The notes under the pieces: generated by a model | Seen by the model: only the letters and a program-made list of their open reading frames with translations | What the model was told of the DNA's origin: nothing | Databases searched by the model: none | Assembly (NCBI RefSeq): GCF_016861975.1 | Contig: NZ_BOMB01000019.1 | Span: 1 to 64,000, forward strand | DNA from: Actinocatenispora rupis | GTDB lineage: Bacteria > Actinomycetota > Actinomycetes > Mycobacteriales > Micromonosporaceae | Direction: 5' to 3' | Length of the DNA stretch: 64,000 nt | Part shown: piece after piece, positions 40,646-48,966 of the stretch | Layout of the letters: each line of letters opens with the position of its first letter | Position numbering within the stretch: position 1 is the first letter of the stretch | Program-made: the position numbers and the translations under genes

Positions 40646-43600
40646 TCAGCCGTATGCGTCACGCTGCGGCCGGTTGCGGAGCGTTCGACATGACGCTGAA
40701 CGCCTCTGCTTCGTCGAAGGTGCGGCTCGTTTGTGGGCAACGGCGACCGCCGCGGCGCCGGCCGCGCCGAGCAGGACCGCCGTGGCCAGCCGGCCGGCCC
40801 AGGGCGACGGGTCGGGCCGCGGCGCGGCCATCGTCTCCGGCCGGTGCACGGGGGAGTGACCCGCAAGTCCCTGCGCCAGCGCCTCCGCGAGGTGCATGGC
40901 CCGCCGTCCGGTGTCGGCTTGGTCGATCTGGGTACGGCAGCTGAAGCCGTCGGCGAGCACCAGCGCGTCCGGCGACGCGTCGCGTACCGCGGGGAGCAGG
41001 ACACGTTCGGCGCAGGCCATCGACACGTCGTGGTGGCCGCGTTCGAAGCCGAAGTTGCCGGCCAGCCCGCAGCACCCGGAGTCGAGTACGTCGGCGACGA
41101 TGTCGGCCCGCCGCATCAGTTCGGCATCCGGGTCGGTGCCGAGGACGGCATGTTGGTGGCAGTGCGTCTGCACGACCGCGTGCCGGGCGAGCCGCGGTGG
41201 CTCCCAGTCGTCGCGTACCAGCAGCTCCGACAGCGTGACGGTGGACTCCGCGAGCCGGGACACGTCCGCGTCGCCGGTGCCGAACAGTTCGGGCGCGTCG
41301 GTCCGGAACACCGCCGTGCAGGACGGTTCGAGCCCCACCACCGGGGTGCCGGCGTCGAGCCACGGCCGCAGCGTGTCGAGCGTACGGCGCAGGACGCGAC
41401 GCGCCGTGTCGAGCTGCCCGGTGGAGATCCACGTCAGCCCGCAGCACACGGCCCGTTCCGGTACGGCGACGCGGAACCCGGCCGCCTCCAGTACCTCGAC
41501 GGCGGCGCGCGCGACGTGCGGATGGAAGTGGTTGCTGAAGGTGTCCGGCCACAGCAGGACGGTGCGCGGATCGCCCAGCTGCGGTGGTTCGTCGTCGCGC
41601 CGGGCGTACCACTCGGCGAACGACTCCCGGGCGAACGGCGGCGCCTCGCGTTCGGCCGCCACCCCGGCGAGCCGCTTGCCGAGCGCGGCGACACCGGGCG
41701 CGTGCAGCACCGCGTTCGCCAGCCGCGGTACGGGGCGGGCCAGCCGCGCCCACAGCGGCAGCCAGCCCAGCGCGTAGTGCGCGGCGGGGCGCAGCCGGCC
41801 GGCGTAGTGGTGCGACAGGAACTCCGCCTTGTACGTGGCCATGTCCACCCCGACCGGGCAGTCCGACCTGCATCCCTTGCAGGCCAGGCAGAGATCCAGC
41901 GCGTCGCGTACCTCGGTGGAACGCCAGCCGTCCGTGATCGGCGAGTCGCCGTGCCCGTCGAGCATCTCGACCAGCAGTCGGGCCCGGCCTCGGGTGGAGT
42001 GCTCCTCCTCCCGCGTCGCCCGGTACGAGGGGCACATCACGCCGCCGTCGTCCGACCGGCAGTTGCCGATCCCGACGCAGCGCAGCGCCGCGGTGGTGAA
42101 GCTGCCGCCGTCGTGCGGGTACGCGAAGGCCGGGGTGGTGTCCGCGGGCCGCCAGTCGGCGCCGAGGCGCAGCTGCCCGTCCACCGGGTTCGGTGCGACG
42201 ACCTTGCCGGGGTTCATCAGGTCGTCCGGGTCGAACAGCGCCTTCAGTTCGCCGAACGCCGCGACCAGCCGCGGCCCGAACATCCGTACCAGCAGCTCGC
42301 CGCGCGCCTGCCCGTCGCCGTGCTCGCCGGACAGCGACCCGCCGTACGAGCAGACCAGGTCCGCCGCGCGCGTCAGGAACTCCCGGAACGTCGCGACACC
42401 GGACGCCGTACGCAGGTCGAACGGGATCCGGGTGTGCACGCAGCCGTGGCCGAAGTGCCCGTACAGGGCCGGATGGTCGTAGTCGAACTCGGTGAACAGC
42501 CGCTTCAGGTCCCGCAGGTAGTCGCCGAGCCGGTCCGGCGGTACGGCCGAGTCCTCCCAGCCCTCCCAGGTCTCCCGGTCGTCGGGCGGCCGGGCGGTGA
42601 CACCCAGCCCCGCCTCCCGCGCCTTGAGCAGTTCCTGCTCGCGGGCCGGGTTGTCCGACAGCCGTACCCGGGTGTCGTTGGTCGACCGGCCGATCGCGTC
42701 CAGCAGCCCGTACGCCTGCCGGTCGGTGTCGTCGGTGTCGTCCCCGGCGAACTGCACGACCAGCCAGCTGTTGCCGTCCGGGTACTGCCGCAGCGAGTCC
42801 AGGTAGGCGTGCTCCTCGCGCATCAGCTGGACCATCCGGTCGTCGATCGCCTCCACCTGCGTCGGCCCGCAGTGCGCCAGGATCCCGGGTACCGCGTCGG
42901 CGGCGGCGCAGATGTCGTCGTACCCGAGGATCAGAAGGGACTCGGCGGCCGGCACCGGCACCAGGTCGAGTTCGGCGCGCAGCACGGTGACCAGCGTGCC
43001 CTCGCTGCCCACCAGCGCCCGCGCCACGTCGAAGCCGCGTTCCGGCAGCAGCGAGTCGAGGTTGTACCCGGAGACCCGGCGCGGGATGTCCGGGTAGCCG
43101 CGGCGGATTTCGTCGCCGTAGCGCTCCGCGATGCCGCGCAGGCCCCGGTACAGCTCGGCGCGCGGGCCCCCGGCCGACACGATCCCCGCGTACTCCTCGC
43201 CCGAGGTCGGGCCGACCCAGCAGCTCACCCCGCCGACGGTACGGATCTCCAGCTGCCGCACGTTGTCCACGGTCTTCCCGTACGCCTGGGCGGAGGCGCC
43301 GCACGAGTTGTTGCCGATCATGCCGCCCAGCGCGCACTGCCCGTGCGTCGACGGCATCGGCCCGAACTGCAACCCGTGCCGCGCCAGCAGCCGGTTCAGC
43401 TCGTCCAGCACGATGCCCGGCTCGACCACGCAGGTACGTTGCGACGGGTTCACCGACAGCAGGCGGTGGCAGTACTTGGTCCAGTCGACGACGACGGCGA
43501 CGTTCGTGGACTGGCCGCCGAGGCTCGTACCGCCGCCGCGGGGCAGGATCGGCGCGCCGTGCTCGGCGCACACCTCGACCGCGACGGCGCCGGCCTCGAC

Positions 43601-43792
43601 CGTGCGCGGCAGCACCACGCCCAGCGGTACCTGGCGGTAGTTGGAGCCGTCGGTCGCGTACGCGCCGCGGCTGCCCGGGTCGAACCGCACCTCGCCGTCG
43701 ACCCGGTCACGCAGCGCGCGTTCGAGCGCCCGGACGTCCAGCCCGGCCAGGTCCGCCGGACGCAGGTCCCGGACCGGCGCACGTACCGCCAT
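40646..43792 (-). CDS. FAD/Fe-S oxidase (D-lactate/glycolate dehydrogenase type), GlcD-GlcF fusion
   Basis: This 1048-residue protein starts at ATG 43792, with GGAGGTGA upstream. Residues about 30-560 are a VAO-type FAD oxidase: ILPRGGGTSLGGQSTN, GGMIGNNSCGASAQAYGKTV, SLSGEHGDGQARGELL. An Fe-S segment follows with CVGIGNCR...CPSY and LDLCLACKGCRSDCPVG, then two cysteine-rich CCG domains (AVCCGLTW and SGCCGLAGNFGFE). The C-terminus carries a hydrophobic segment (GRLATAVLLGAAGAAAVAVA) before a basic tail, so it may be membrane-tethered. It likely oxidises a 2-hydroxy acid and passes electrons to the quinone pool. It starts seven bases past the SDR gene, sharing its SigB-type promoter. Confidence 0.9.
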   Translation of the reverse strand: MAVRAPVRDLRPADLAGLDVRALERALRDRVDGEVRFDPGSRGAYATDGSNYRQVPLGVVLPRTVEAGAVAVEVCAEHGAPILPRGGGTSLGGQSTNVAVVVDWTKYCHRLLSVNPSQRTCVVEPGIVLDELNRLLARHGLQFGPMPSTHGQCALGGMIGNNSCGASAQAYGKTVDNVRQLEIRTVGGVSCWVGPTSGEEYAGIVSAGGPRAELYRGLRGIAERYGDEIRRGYPDIPRRVSGYNLDSLLPERGFDVARALVGSEGTLVTVLRAELDLVPVPAAESLLILGYDDICAAADAVPGILAHCGPTQVEAIDDRMVQLMREEHAYLDSLRQYPDGNSWLVVQFAGDDTDDTDRQAYGLLDAIGRSTNDTRVRLSDNPAREQELLKAREAGLGVTARPPDDRETWEGWEDSAVPPDRLGDYLRDLKRLFTEFDYDHPALYGHFGHGCVHTRIPFDLRTASGVATFREFLTRAADLVCSYGGSLSGEHGDGQARGELLVRMFGPRLVAAFGELKALFDPDDLMNPGKVVAPNPVDGQLRLGADWRPADTTPAFAYPHDGGSFTTAALRCVGIGNCRSDDGGVMCPSYRATREEEHSTRGRARLLVEMLDGHGDSPITDGWRSTEVRDALDLCLACKGCRSDCPVGVDMATYKAEFLSHHYAGRLRPAAHYALGWLPLWARLARPVPRLANAVLHAPGVAALGKRLAGVAAEREAPPFARESFAEWYARRDDEPPQLGDPRTVLLWPDTFSNHFHPHVARAAVEVLEAAGFRVAVPERAVCCGLTWISTGQLDTARRVLRRTLDTLRPWLDAGTPVVGLEPSCTAVFRTDAPELFGTGDADVSRLAESTVTLSELLVRDDWEPPRLARHAVVQTHCHQHAVLGTDPDAELMRRADIVADVLDSGCCGLAGNFGFERGHHDVSMACAERVLLPAVRDASPDALVLADGFSCRTQIDQADTGRRAMHLAEALAQGLAGHSPVHRPETMAAPRPDPSPWAGRLATAVLLGAAGAAAVAVAHKRAAPSTKQRRSASCRTLRNRPQRDAYG

Positions 43793-43798
43793 CGTGGG

Positions 43799-44800
43799 TC
43801 ACCTCCGAAGTCGACGCAGCCCGGCGACCGCCGCGGCACCGGCGACGGCGAGCGCCGCCGCACCGAGTACGCCGTGGTGGCGGGACGCCCACTGCTGCGG
43901 GTCGCGGGCGTGCGCGGTGTCGTCGAACTCGCCGTGCGCGCCGAAGTCGGCCGACCGGTCCGCGGGCTGCCACAGGTTTGCCGGCCGGTCCCAGTCCGTC
44001 GGCTGGTCGGTCTGCTGCGAGCCGAAACCGGTCCGCGCCAGGTACCGGTCCAGCAGGCCCGGCGCGACCGCGTTCGCCAGCAGCGTCAGCACCGTACTGG
44101 TGCCCACCCAGTACTCCCGGCGGCGCGGTCGGTCGGCGGCGTGCAGCACCGCGCGGGCCGCGAGTTCCGGCTGGTAGATCGGCGGCACCGGTTGCGGGTG
44201 CCGGGGCAGCCGGGACAGTACCCAGGAGAACTGCGGGGTGTTCACCCCGGGCAGCTGCACCATCGTCACGTGCACGCCGCTGTGCTCGTGCAGCAGCTCG
44301 CAGCGCAGCGACTCGTGGAAGCCCTGGATCGCGTGCTTGGCCCCGCAGTACGCCGACTGCAACGGGATCCCCCGGTACGCCAGCGCCGAGCCGACCTGCA
44401 CCACCACACCCTCGTCGCGCGGCCGCATCAGCGCCAGCGCGGCCATCGTCCCGTACACGTAGCCCAGGTAGGTGACCGTCGTCGTCCGCTCGTACTCGGC
44501 CGGCCCGATCTTCTCGAACGGCGCGAACACCGAGGTGAACGCCGTGTTCACCCACACCTGTACCGGCCCCAGTTCCCGTTCGGCCGTCTCGGCGGCGGCG
44601 AACACCGCGTCCGGGTCCGCCACGTCCGTCGGGATGATCAAGGCTCGTCCACCGGCCTCCCGTACCTCCGCCGCGGCGGCGTCCAGCCCGGTTTTCCCGC
44701 GCGCCAGCAACGCCACCGAGGCGCCGCGCCGCCCGTACGCCCGGGCCACCGCGCGCCCCACGCCGCCGCTCGCGCCGGTCACCACGACCACCTGCGCCAT
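43799..44800 (-). CDS. Short-chain dehydrogenase with C-terminal membrane tail
   Basis: This 333-residue protein starts at ATG 44800. It is a classical SDR: cofactor loop [22 protein letters not shown] region, catalytic Ser in [10 protein letters not shown], and YCGAKHA (YxxxK). A region of about 90 residues follows ([19 protein letters not shown]), ending in a hydrophobic helix ([19 protein letters not shown]) and basic residues. A SigB-type promoter lies 30 bases upstream, and the FAD/Fe-S oxidase gene follows at once. Both carry similar membrane tails, hinting at a membrane-bound pair. Confidence 0.85.
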   Translation of the reverse strand: MAQVVVVTGASGGVGRAVARAYGRRGASVALLARGKTGLDAAAAEVREAGGRALIIPTDVADPDAVFAAAETAERELGPVQVWVNTAFTSVFAPFEKIGPAEYERTTTVTYLGYVYGTMAALALMRPRDEGVVVQVGSALAYRGIPLQSAYCGAKHAIQGFHESLRCELLHEHSGVHVTMVQLPGVNTPQFSWVLSRLPRHPQPVPPIYQPELAARAVLHAADRPRRREYWVGTSTVLTLLANAVAPGLLDRYLARTGFGSQQTDQPTDWDRPANLWQPADRSADFGAHGEFDDTAHARDPQQWASRHHGVLGAAALAVAGAAAVAGLRRLRR

Positions 44801-44829
44801 GCCGCACCCTCCGTCCCGTCGTTGCCCGG

Positions 44830-44854
44830 GTACCCGCCGCCGCGCCCGTCAACC
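44830..44854 (-). promoter_or_regulatory. SigB-type promoter (GGTT-N15-GGGTAC)
   Basis: On the minus strand, GGTT (44851-44854), a 15-base spacer and GGGTAC (44830-44835) lie 30 bases before the SDR ATG. Confidence 0.5.
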
Positions 44855-45487
44855 GTTGCCCCGCAACGCATCCGCCACGACCCGCAGATCCTCGACCAGC
44901 CCCCGGTACGCCTCGTCGCGCGCGTCGTCGCGCGCCCGCAGCACCGCCGACGGGTGCGTACTGATCACCGCGTGGCGCGGCCGGTCCCTCTCGTACGGCA
45001 GCAGCCGCCCGCGGTCGGCGGTGACCCGGTACCGCGGGCCGAGCAGCGCCCGTACGGCCGTGGCGCCGAGCGCGACCGCCACCTCGGGCCGCAACGCGGC
45101 GAGTTCGGCAGTCAGCCACGGCCGGCAGGCGGTCACGTGCGCGACGCCGGGCTTCTTGTGCAGCCGCGGCTTGTGCTCCCCTGCGGTGAAACGGAAGTGC
45201 TTCACCGCGTTGGTCAGGTAGCAGGCGGCCCGGTCGAGCCCGGCGTCGTCGAGCGCCCGGTCCAGCAGCCTCCCCGCGGGACCGGTGAACGGCTCGCCGC
45301 GCCGGTCCTCCACGTCGCCGGGCTGCTCGCCGACGAGGACGACGCGGGCATCCGGCGGCCCGTCCCCGAAGACCGTCTGCGTCGCGTCCCGGTACAGCTC
45401 GCAGCCCCGGCAGCCGGCCGCCGCCGCGGCGAGCCGGTCCAGATCCGCCCCCTCGGGTACGAAGTCGGCGGCGCCGCCGGCGGTCAC
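44849..45487 (-). CDS. udgX: UdgX-type uracil-DNA glycosylase
   Basis: This is a 212-residue protein. GTG 45487 (VTAGGAADFVPEG) is chosen, four bases after the preceding gene. It is a family 4-like uracil-DNA glycosylase with Fe-S cysteines (GCRGCELYRDATQTVFG), active-site GEQPGDVEDRRGEPFTGPAG and HPSAVLR. The insertion KPRLHKKP with His110 matches the KRRIH-type loop of mycobacterial UdgX, whose His forms a covalent bond to the abasic site after uracil removal. It lies in a repair block with Ku, Fpg/Nei and a LigD-type polymerase and is read from the promoter before 45833. Confidence 0.85.
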   Translation of the reverse strand: MTAGGAADFVPEGADLDRLAAAAAGCRGCELYRDATQTVFGDGPPDARVVLVGEQPGDVEDRRGEPFTGPAGRLLDRALDDAGLDRAACYLTNAVKHFRFTAGEHKPRLHKKPGVAHVTACRPWLTAELAALRPEVAVALGATAVRALLGPRYRVTADRGRLLPYERDRPRHAVISTHPSAVLRARDDARDEAYRGLVEDLRVVADALRGNG

Positions 45488-45491
45488 GGTG

Positions 45492-45833
45492 TCACTCGAC
45501 CGGCTCGTCGGCGTCCGGGCGCTCGGACACCTCGTCTTCCGTCGGACGGCCGGGCGTCGGTTCGCCCACGTCCGGCTCCTCCCGGGCCAACCGGCCGGCC
45601 AACGGTTCACCGTGCCGCTGCTCCGCCGCCGTCAGCCCGTACTCCTCGGTCGCCACCGGGTGGTCCGCCGGTACCGCCGCGCGCTGCGGATCGTCGACGC
45701 GGCGGTTGGCCGGCGACTCGTCGTCGGCGTACTCGGGCAGGCCGGCGCTCTCCGGGCTGGCGCCGGGATCGTCGCGCTCCGGCTCGCTGGTCGGCGCCTC
45801 CTGCTGTTCGGCCGCCGGGTTGATCTCACTCAT
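45492..45833 (-). CDS. Small acidic DUF5709-like protein
   Basis: This 113-residue, very acidic protein starts at ATG 45833 (MSEINPAAEQQ). It is Pro/Glu/Asp-rich and likely disordered. The segment GLTAAEQRHGEPLAGRLARE followed by EPDVGEP resembles the core of DUF5709 proteins. The function is unknown. It lies four bases before UdgX in the same direction, so the two are probably co-transcribed. Confidence 0.6.
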   Translation of the reverse strand: MSEINPAAEQQEAPTSEPERDDPGASPESAGLPEYADDESPANRRVDDPQRAAVPADHPVATEEYGLTAAEQRHGEPLAGRLAREEPDVGEPTPGRPTEDEVSERPDADEPVE

Positions 45834-45843
45834 GGCCTTCCGG

Positions 45844-45868
45844 GTACCCGCGCGCCGTACGGTCATGC
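45844..45868 (-). promoter_or_regulatory. SigB-type promoter (GCAT-N15-GGGTAC)
   Basis: On the minus strand, GCAT (45865-45868), a 15-base spacer and GGGTAC (45844-45849) precede ATG 45833 by ten bases. The resulting leader would be very short and overlaps a GGAAGG ribosome-like site, so this one is less certain. Confidence 0.4.
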
Positions 45869-45878
45869 GTCACCGGGG

Positions 45879-46973
45879 TCAGGACGCCCGGCGTACGGCA
45901 CGTTCCAGCTGATCGCGGGTCATGCCGGACCGCCCGGACACGTCGAGCTTCCGCGCCAGGTCCATCAGCTCCGACTTGGACGCGTCCGCCAGTTTCGCCC
46001 CGCCGTCCGCCTTCGTCCGTTTCGCCCGGCCACCGCCTGCCTTCCGGGCAGCGGCGGGCCGCCGCTCGCCGGATCCCCGCTCACCGCCGGACCGGCGCCG
46101 CCCGCCGGCGCCACCCGACCCGCGCCCACCGCCGGACCGTCGACGCCCGTCCGCGCTGCCGGAACCGCGCCGGCCGGTGCCGCCGGACGAGGACGAGCGG
46201 GCCCGGACGCTGTCGCGCAGCGCCGACATCAGGTCGGTGACCTTCGTGTCCTCCGGCGGCGCCGCCTCCTCGACCACCTCGCGGCCCGCACGCTTCGCCT
46301 CGATCAGCTCGTCCACCCGTTCCCGGTAGCTGTCGTGGTACTGCTCCGGTTGCCACCGCTCGGTCATGGACTCGATGAGCTGTTCGGCCACCTTGAGCTG
46401 CTTGTCGTCCGACCGCGTTCGCGGCGGCGGTTCGTCGCCGAGCGTCGCGTCCGGATCCCGTACCTCGTCGGCGAAGTGCACGGTCGACAGCGCCAGCACG
46501 TTCCGGTACGGCCGGACCGCGGCGAGATGTTCCTTGCCGCGCAACACGAACGTGGCGATGCCGACCCGGTCGCTCGCCCGCAGCGCGTCCCGCAGCAGCG
46601 CGTACGCCGTGGTCGACTCCTCGCCGCGTGGCGCCAGGTAGTACGTCGACTCGTACATGATCGGGTCGATGTCGGGGCCGGGCACGAAGTCGGTGATCTC
46701 CAGCGACCGGGACCGGCCGGGCGCCACCGCGTCCAGCTCGTCCTGCTCCAGCAGCACGTACTCGTCGCCACCGAGGTGCGCGCCGCGCACGATGTCGTCG
46801 TACTCCACGTCCTCGCCGGTACGTTCGTTGACCCGCCGGTACCGGATGCGGTCGCTCGTGCCCCGCTGGAACTGGTTGAACCGTGGACTGTGGTCCTCGG
46901 TCGCGGAGTACATCCGGACACCCACGTTGACCAGGCCGAAGCTCAACGACCCGGACCACATCGGCCGCGCCAT
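45879..46973 (-). CDS. ku: Ku DNA end-binding protein
   Basis: This 364-residue protein starts at ATG 46973 (MARPMWSGSLSFGLVNVGV), with GGGAGGTGGG upstream. The Ku core is complete: YSATEDHSPRFNQFQRGTSD, RIRYRRVNERTGEDVEYDDI, ELDAVAPGRSRSLEITDFV, DPIMYESTYYLAPRGEESTT and LRGKEHLAAVRPYRNVLAL. The tail is unusually long: a Ser/Gly/Arg-rich linker, then a SAP-like motif (ASKSELMDLARKLDVSGRSG, TRDQLERAV). Ku rings hold double-strand ends for non-homologous joining with the LigD polymerase and ligase. A SigB-type promoter lies 25 bases upstream. Confidence 0.95.
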   Translation of the reverse strand: MARPMWSGSLSFGLVNVGVRMYSATEDHSPRFNQFQRGTSDRIRYRRVNERTGEDVEYDDIVRGAHLGGDEYVLLEQDELDAVAPGRSRSLEITDFVPGPDIDPIMYESTYYLAPRGEESTTAYALLRDALRASDRVGIATFVLRGKEHLAAVRPYRNVLALSTVHFADEVRDPDATLGDEPPPRTRSDDKQLKVAEQLIESMTERWQPEQYHDSYRERVDELIEAKRAGREVVEEAAPPEDTKVTDLMSALRDSVRARSSSSGGTGRRGSGSADGRRRSGGGRGSGGAGGRRRSGGERGSGERRPAAARKAGGGRAKRTKADGGAKLADASKSELMDLARKLDVSGRSGMTRDQLERAVRRAS

Positions 46974-46997
46974 GTCGCCCACCTCCCCGCCGTGTCG

Positions 46998-47022
46998 CTA
47001 CCCGCCGCCCGGCAGCGGAAAC
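46998..47022 (-). promoter_or_regulatory. SigB-type promoter of ku (GTTT-N15-GGGTAG)
   Basis: On the minus strand, GTTT (47019-47022), exactly 15 bases and GGGTAG (46998-47003) precede the ku ATG by 25 bases. This is one of the two best matches in the window. Confidence 0.6.
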
Positions 47023-47033
47023 GCCGGCCGCAC

Positions 47034-47058
47034 GCATGACCGAGCCGCCCGGGGGTAC
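47034..47058 (+). promoter_or_regulatory. SigB-type promoter before the Fpg/Nei gene (GCAT-N15-GGGTAC)
   Basis: GCAT (47034-47037), a 15-base spacer and GGGTAC (47053-47058) lie 68 bases before GTG 47126. They are divergent from the ku promoter. Confidence 0.45.
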
Positions 47059-47125
47059 GCGGACGGGATGAACGACCCGAACCGGCCGAGTACGGCGCAC
47101 CGGCCCTCCGTACGGGCGCGTCGTC

Positions 47126-47890
47126 GTGCCTGAACTGCCGGACGTGGAGAGCTTCCGTCGGCTGCTGGCCGAGCGCGCCGAGCGACGCGTCCTGCGCGCC
47201 GTCGACGTGTGCGACCCGCGCGTCCTGCACGGCGGCACCCCGCGCGAGCTGAGCGGACTGGTCGGCCGCCGGTTCACGGCACCGCGGCGGCACGGCAAGT
47301 GGCTGGTGGTCGGCTTCGCCCCGGTGCGCCGGCCGCATCCGGCGCTGCTCATGCACTTCGGCATGACCGGTGCACTGGTCTGGGTGCCCGACGACGAGCC
47401 GCCCGGCCCGTACGACCTGGCCGACCTGGCGGTCACCGGCGGCCGGATCCGGTACCGCGACCAGCGCCGGCTCCAGGGCTGGTGGTGGGCGCCGGGGCCG
47501 GACGAGGTGGCCGCGGTCCTCGACGGCCTCGGGCCGGACGCCGCGGACGCCTCCGCCCGTACCGTCGCCGAACGGCTGACCGCGCACCGCCGCGGGGTCA
47601 AGTCGGCGCTGCTCGACCAGCGCGTCCTGGCCGGCCTGGGCAACCTGATGGCCGACGAGGTCCTGTGGCGGGCGCGGCTCGACCCGGCCCGCCCCACCAC
47701 CGACCTGTCCGGTACGCAGATCCGCACGCTGCACCGGGAACTGCGCCGCACGGTACGCGCCGCGAGCCGCGCCGGGCGCGTACCGGACCGGCCGGGGTGG
47801 CTCACCGGACACCGGGACGCACCGGACCCGCACTGTCCACGGTGCGGCGCGGCCCTGCGCCGCCGTCGCGTCGCGGGGCGCGGCACCTAG
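47126..47890 (+). CDS. Fpg/Nei-family DNA glycosylase, zinc finger cut by a stop codon
   Basis: This is a 254-residue protein from GTG 47126. It has the catalytic N-terminal PELPDVES (Pro2, Glu3), the H2TH region (AHRRGVKSALLDQRVLAGLG, NLMADEVLWRARLDP) and the first half of the zinc finger (HCPRCGAALRRRR). TAG at 47888-47890 ends the frame. Reading on in frame gives S-CPRC-QPA and a TGA at 47915. If TAG were TGG, the spacing would be exactly C-x2-C-x16-C-x2-C as in intact Fpg. The last eight residues after the TAG, with the second Cys pair, are therefore lost, which should weaken DNA binding. It may be a point mutation, a sequencing error or read-through. Confidence 0.85.
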   Translation: MPELPDVESFRRLLAERAERRVLRAVDVCDPRVLHGGTPRELSGLVGRRFTAPRRHGKWLVVGFAPVRRPHPALLMHFGMTGALVWVPDDEPPGPYDLADLAVTGGRIRYRDQRRLQGWWWAPGPDEVAAVLDGLGPDAADASARTVAERLTAHRRGVKSALLDQRVLAGLGNLMADEVLWRARLDPARPTTDLSGTQIRTLHRELRRTVRAASRAGRVPDRPGWLTGHRDAPDPHCPRCGAALRRRRVAGRGT

Positions 47891-47965
47891 TCCTGCCCGC
47901 GCTGCCAGCCCGCGTGACCCCGGCGTACCGGACCGGAACGTCCACAGTAGACGGAGGTGGCACCG

Positions 47966-48874
47966 ATGGCGGAGCTGACGATCGGGCGCCGGCACGTACC
48001 GCTCGGCAACCCGGGCAAGGCGCTGTTCACCGACCCGACGACCACCAAGTCCGACCTCGCCGGGTACTACCGGACCGTCGCCACGGTGATGCTGCCGCAC
48101 CTGCGGGAGCGACCGCTTGCGCTGCAACGGTTCCCGGACGGCATCGGATCGGCCGGGTTCTTCCAGAAGCGCCGCCCCGACAACGCGCCGGACTGGGTGC
48201 CGGGCGCCCGCGTTCCCCGCGAGGGCGAGGGCGACACCGTCGAGATGATCTGCTGCCCGGACGAGGCCACCCTCGTGTACCTCGCCGACCAGGCGGTCGT
48301 CACCGTGCATCCGTGGCTGAGCCGCGCGGACCGGCCGCGTCACCCCGTCCGGCTCGTCGTCGACCTCGACCCGCCCGGCGACGACTTCGACACCGTACGG
48401 TTCGCCGCCCTCGCGCTGCGCGACCTGCTCGGCGAACTCGGCCTGCCCGCGTACCCGATGACGACGGGCTCGCGCGGGATGCACGTCATGGTGCCGCTCG
48501 TCGGCCGGCAGGACGTCGACGAGGTGCGCCGGTTCGCCCGCGGCGTGGCCGACGTCCTGGCCGCGCGGCACCCGGACCGGCTCACCACCGAGATGCGCAA
48601 GGACCGGCGCGGCGGGCGGCTGCTGCTCGACGTCATGCGCAACGCGTACGCGCTGCACGCGGTCGCCCCGTACGCGCCTCGGCCGCTGCCGGGCGCCCCC
48701 GTGGCCACCCCGCTGGACTGGGACGAGGTGGACGACGCGGACCTCACCGCCCGCCGGTACACGGTCCGGTCCGTACCCGGGCGGATCGACCGGGTCGGCG
48801 ATCCGTGGGGTCGGGTCGACCGGCACGCCCGGATCCTGTCCACCGCGGCCCGGCGGCTGCGGTCGTGGCGCTGA
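47966..48874 (+). CDS. LigD-type DNA polymerase/primase domain protein
   Basis: This is a 302-residue protein. ATG 47966 follows GGAGGTGG; a GTG at 47957 is less likely. It is the stand-alone archaeo-eukaryotic-primase-type polymerase found as the N-terminal domain of LigD. Motifs: NPGKALFTDPTTTKSDLAGY, LALQRFPDGIGSAGFFQKR, metal-binding VVDLDPPGDDF, MTTGSRGMHVMVPL, and RLTTEMRKDRRGGRLLLDV. In end joining it fills gaps at Ku-bound ends. No ligase or nuclease domain is attached, and no ligase gene lies in the window. It is probably transcribed with the Fpg/Nei gene. Confidence 0.9.
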   Translation: MAELTIGRRHVPLGNPGKALFTDPTTTKSDLAGYYRTVATVMLPHLRERPLALQRFPDGIGSAGFFQKRRPDNAPDWVPGARVPREGEGDTVEMICCPDEATLVYLADQAVVTVHPWLSRADRPRHPVRLVVDLDPPGDDFDTVRFAALALRDLLGELGLPAYPMTTGSRGMHVMVPLVGRQDVDEVRRFARGVADVLAARHPDRLTTEMRKDRRGGRLLLDVMRNAYALHAVAPYAPRPLPGAPVATPLDWDEVDDADLTARRYTVRSVPGRIDRVGDPWGRVDRHARILSTAARRLRSWR

Positions 48875-48966
48875 GCGACCCGCGGGTGTTCCGGGCCACG
48901 CCGCGATGAGTTTCCGACCGCCGTACGGTCGGTCCCGGCAGCGTGGAAGCGGGAGAGGACGGACGC

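Noticed and set aside
40733-45823. A 1696-residue plus-strand frame
   Set aside because: It is the antisense of the FAD/Fe-S oxidase, SDR and UdgX genes, whose motifs are all on the minus strand. It has no domain of its own.
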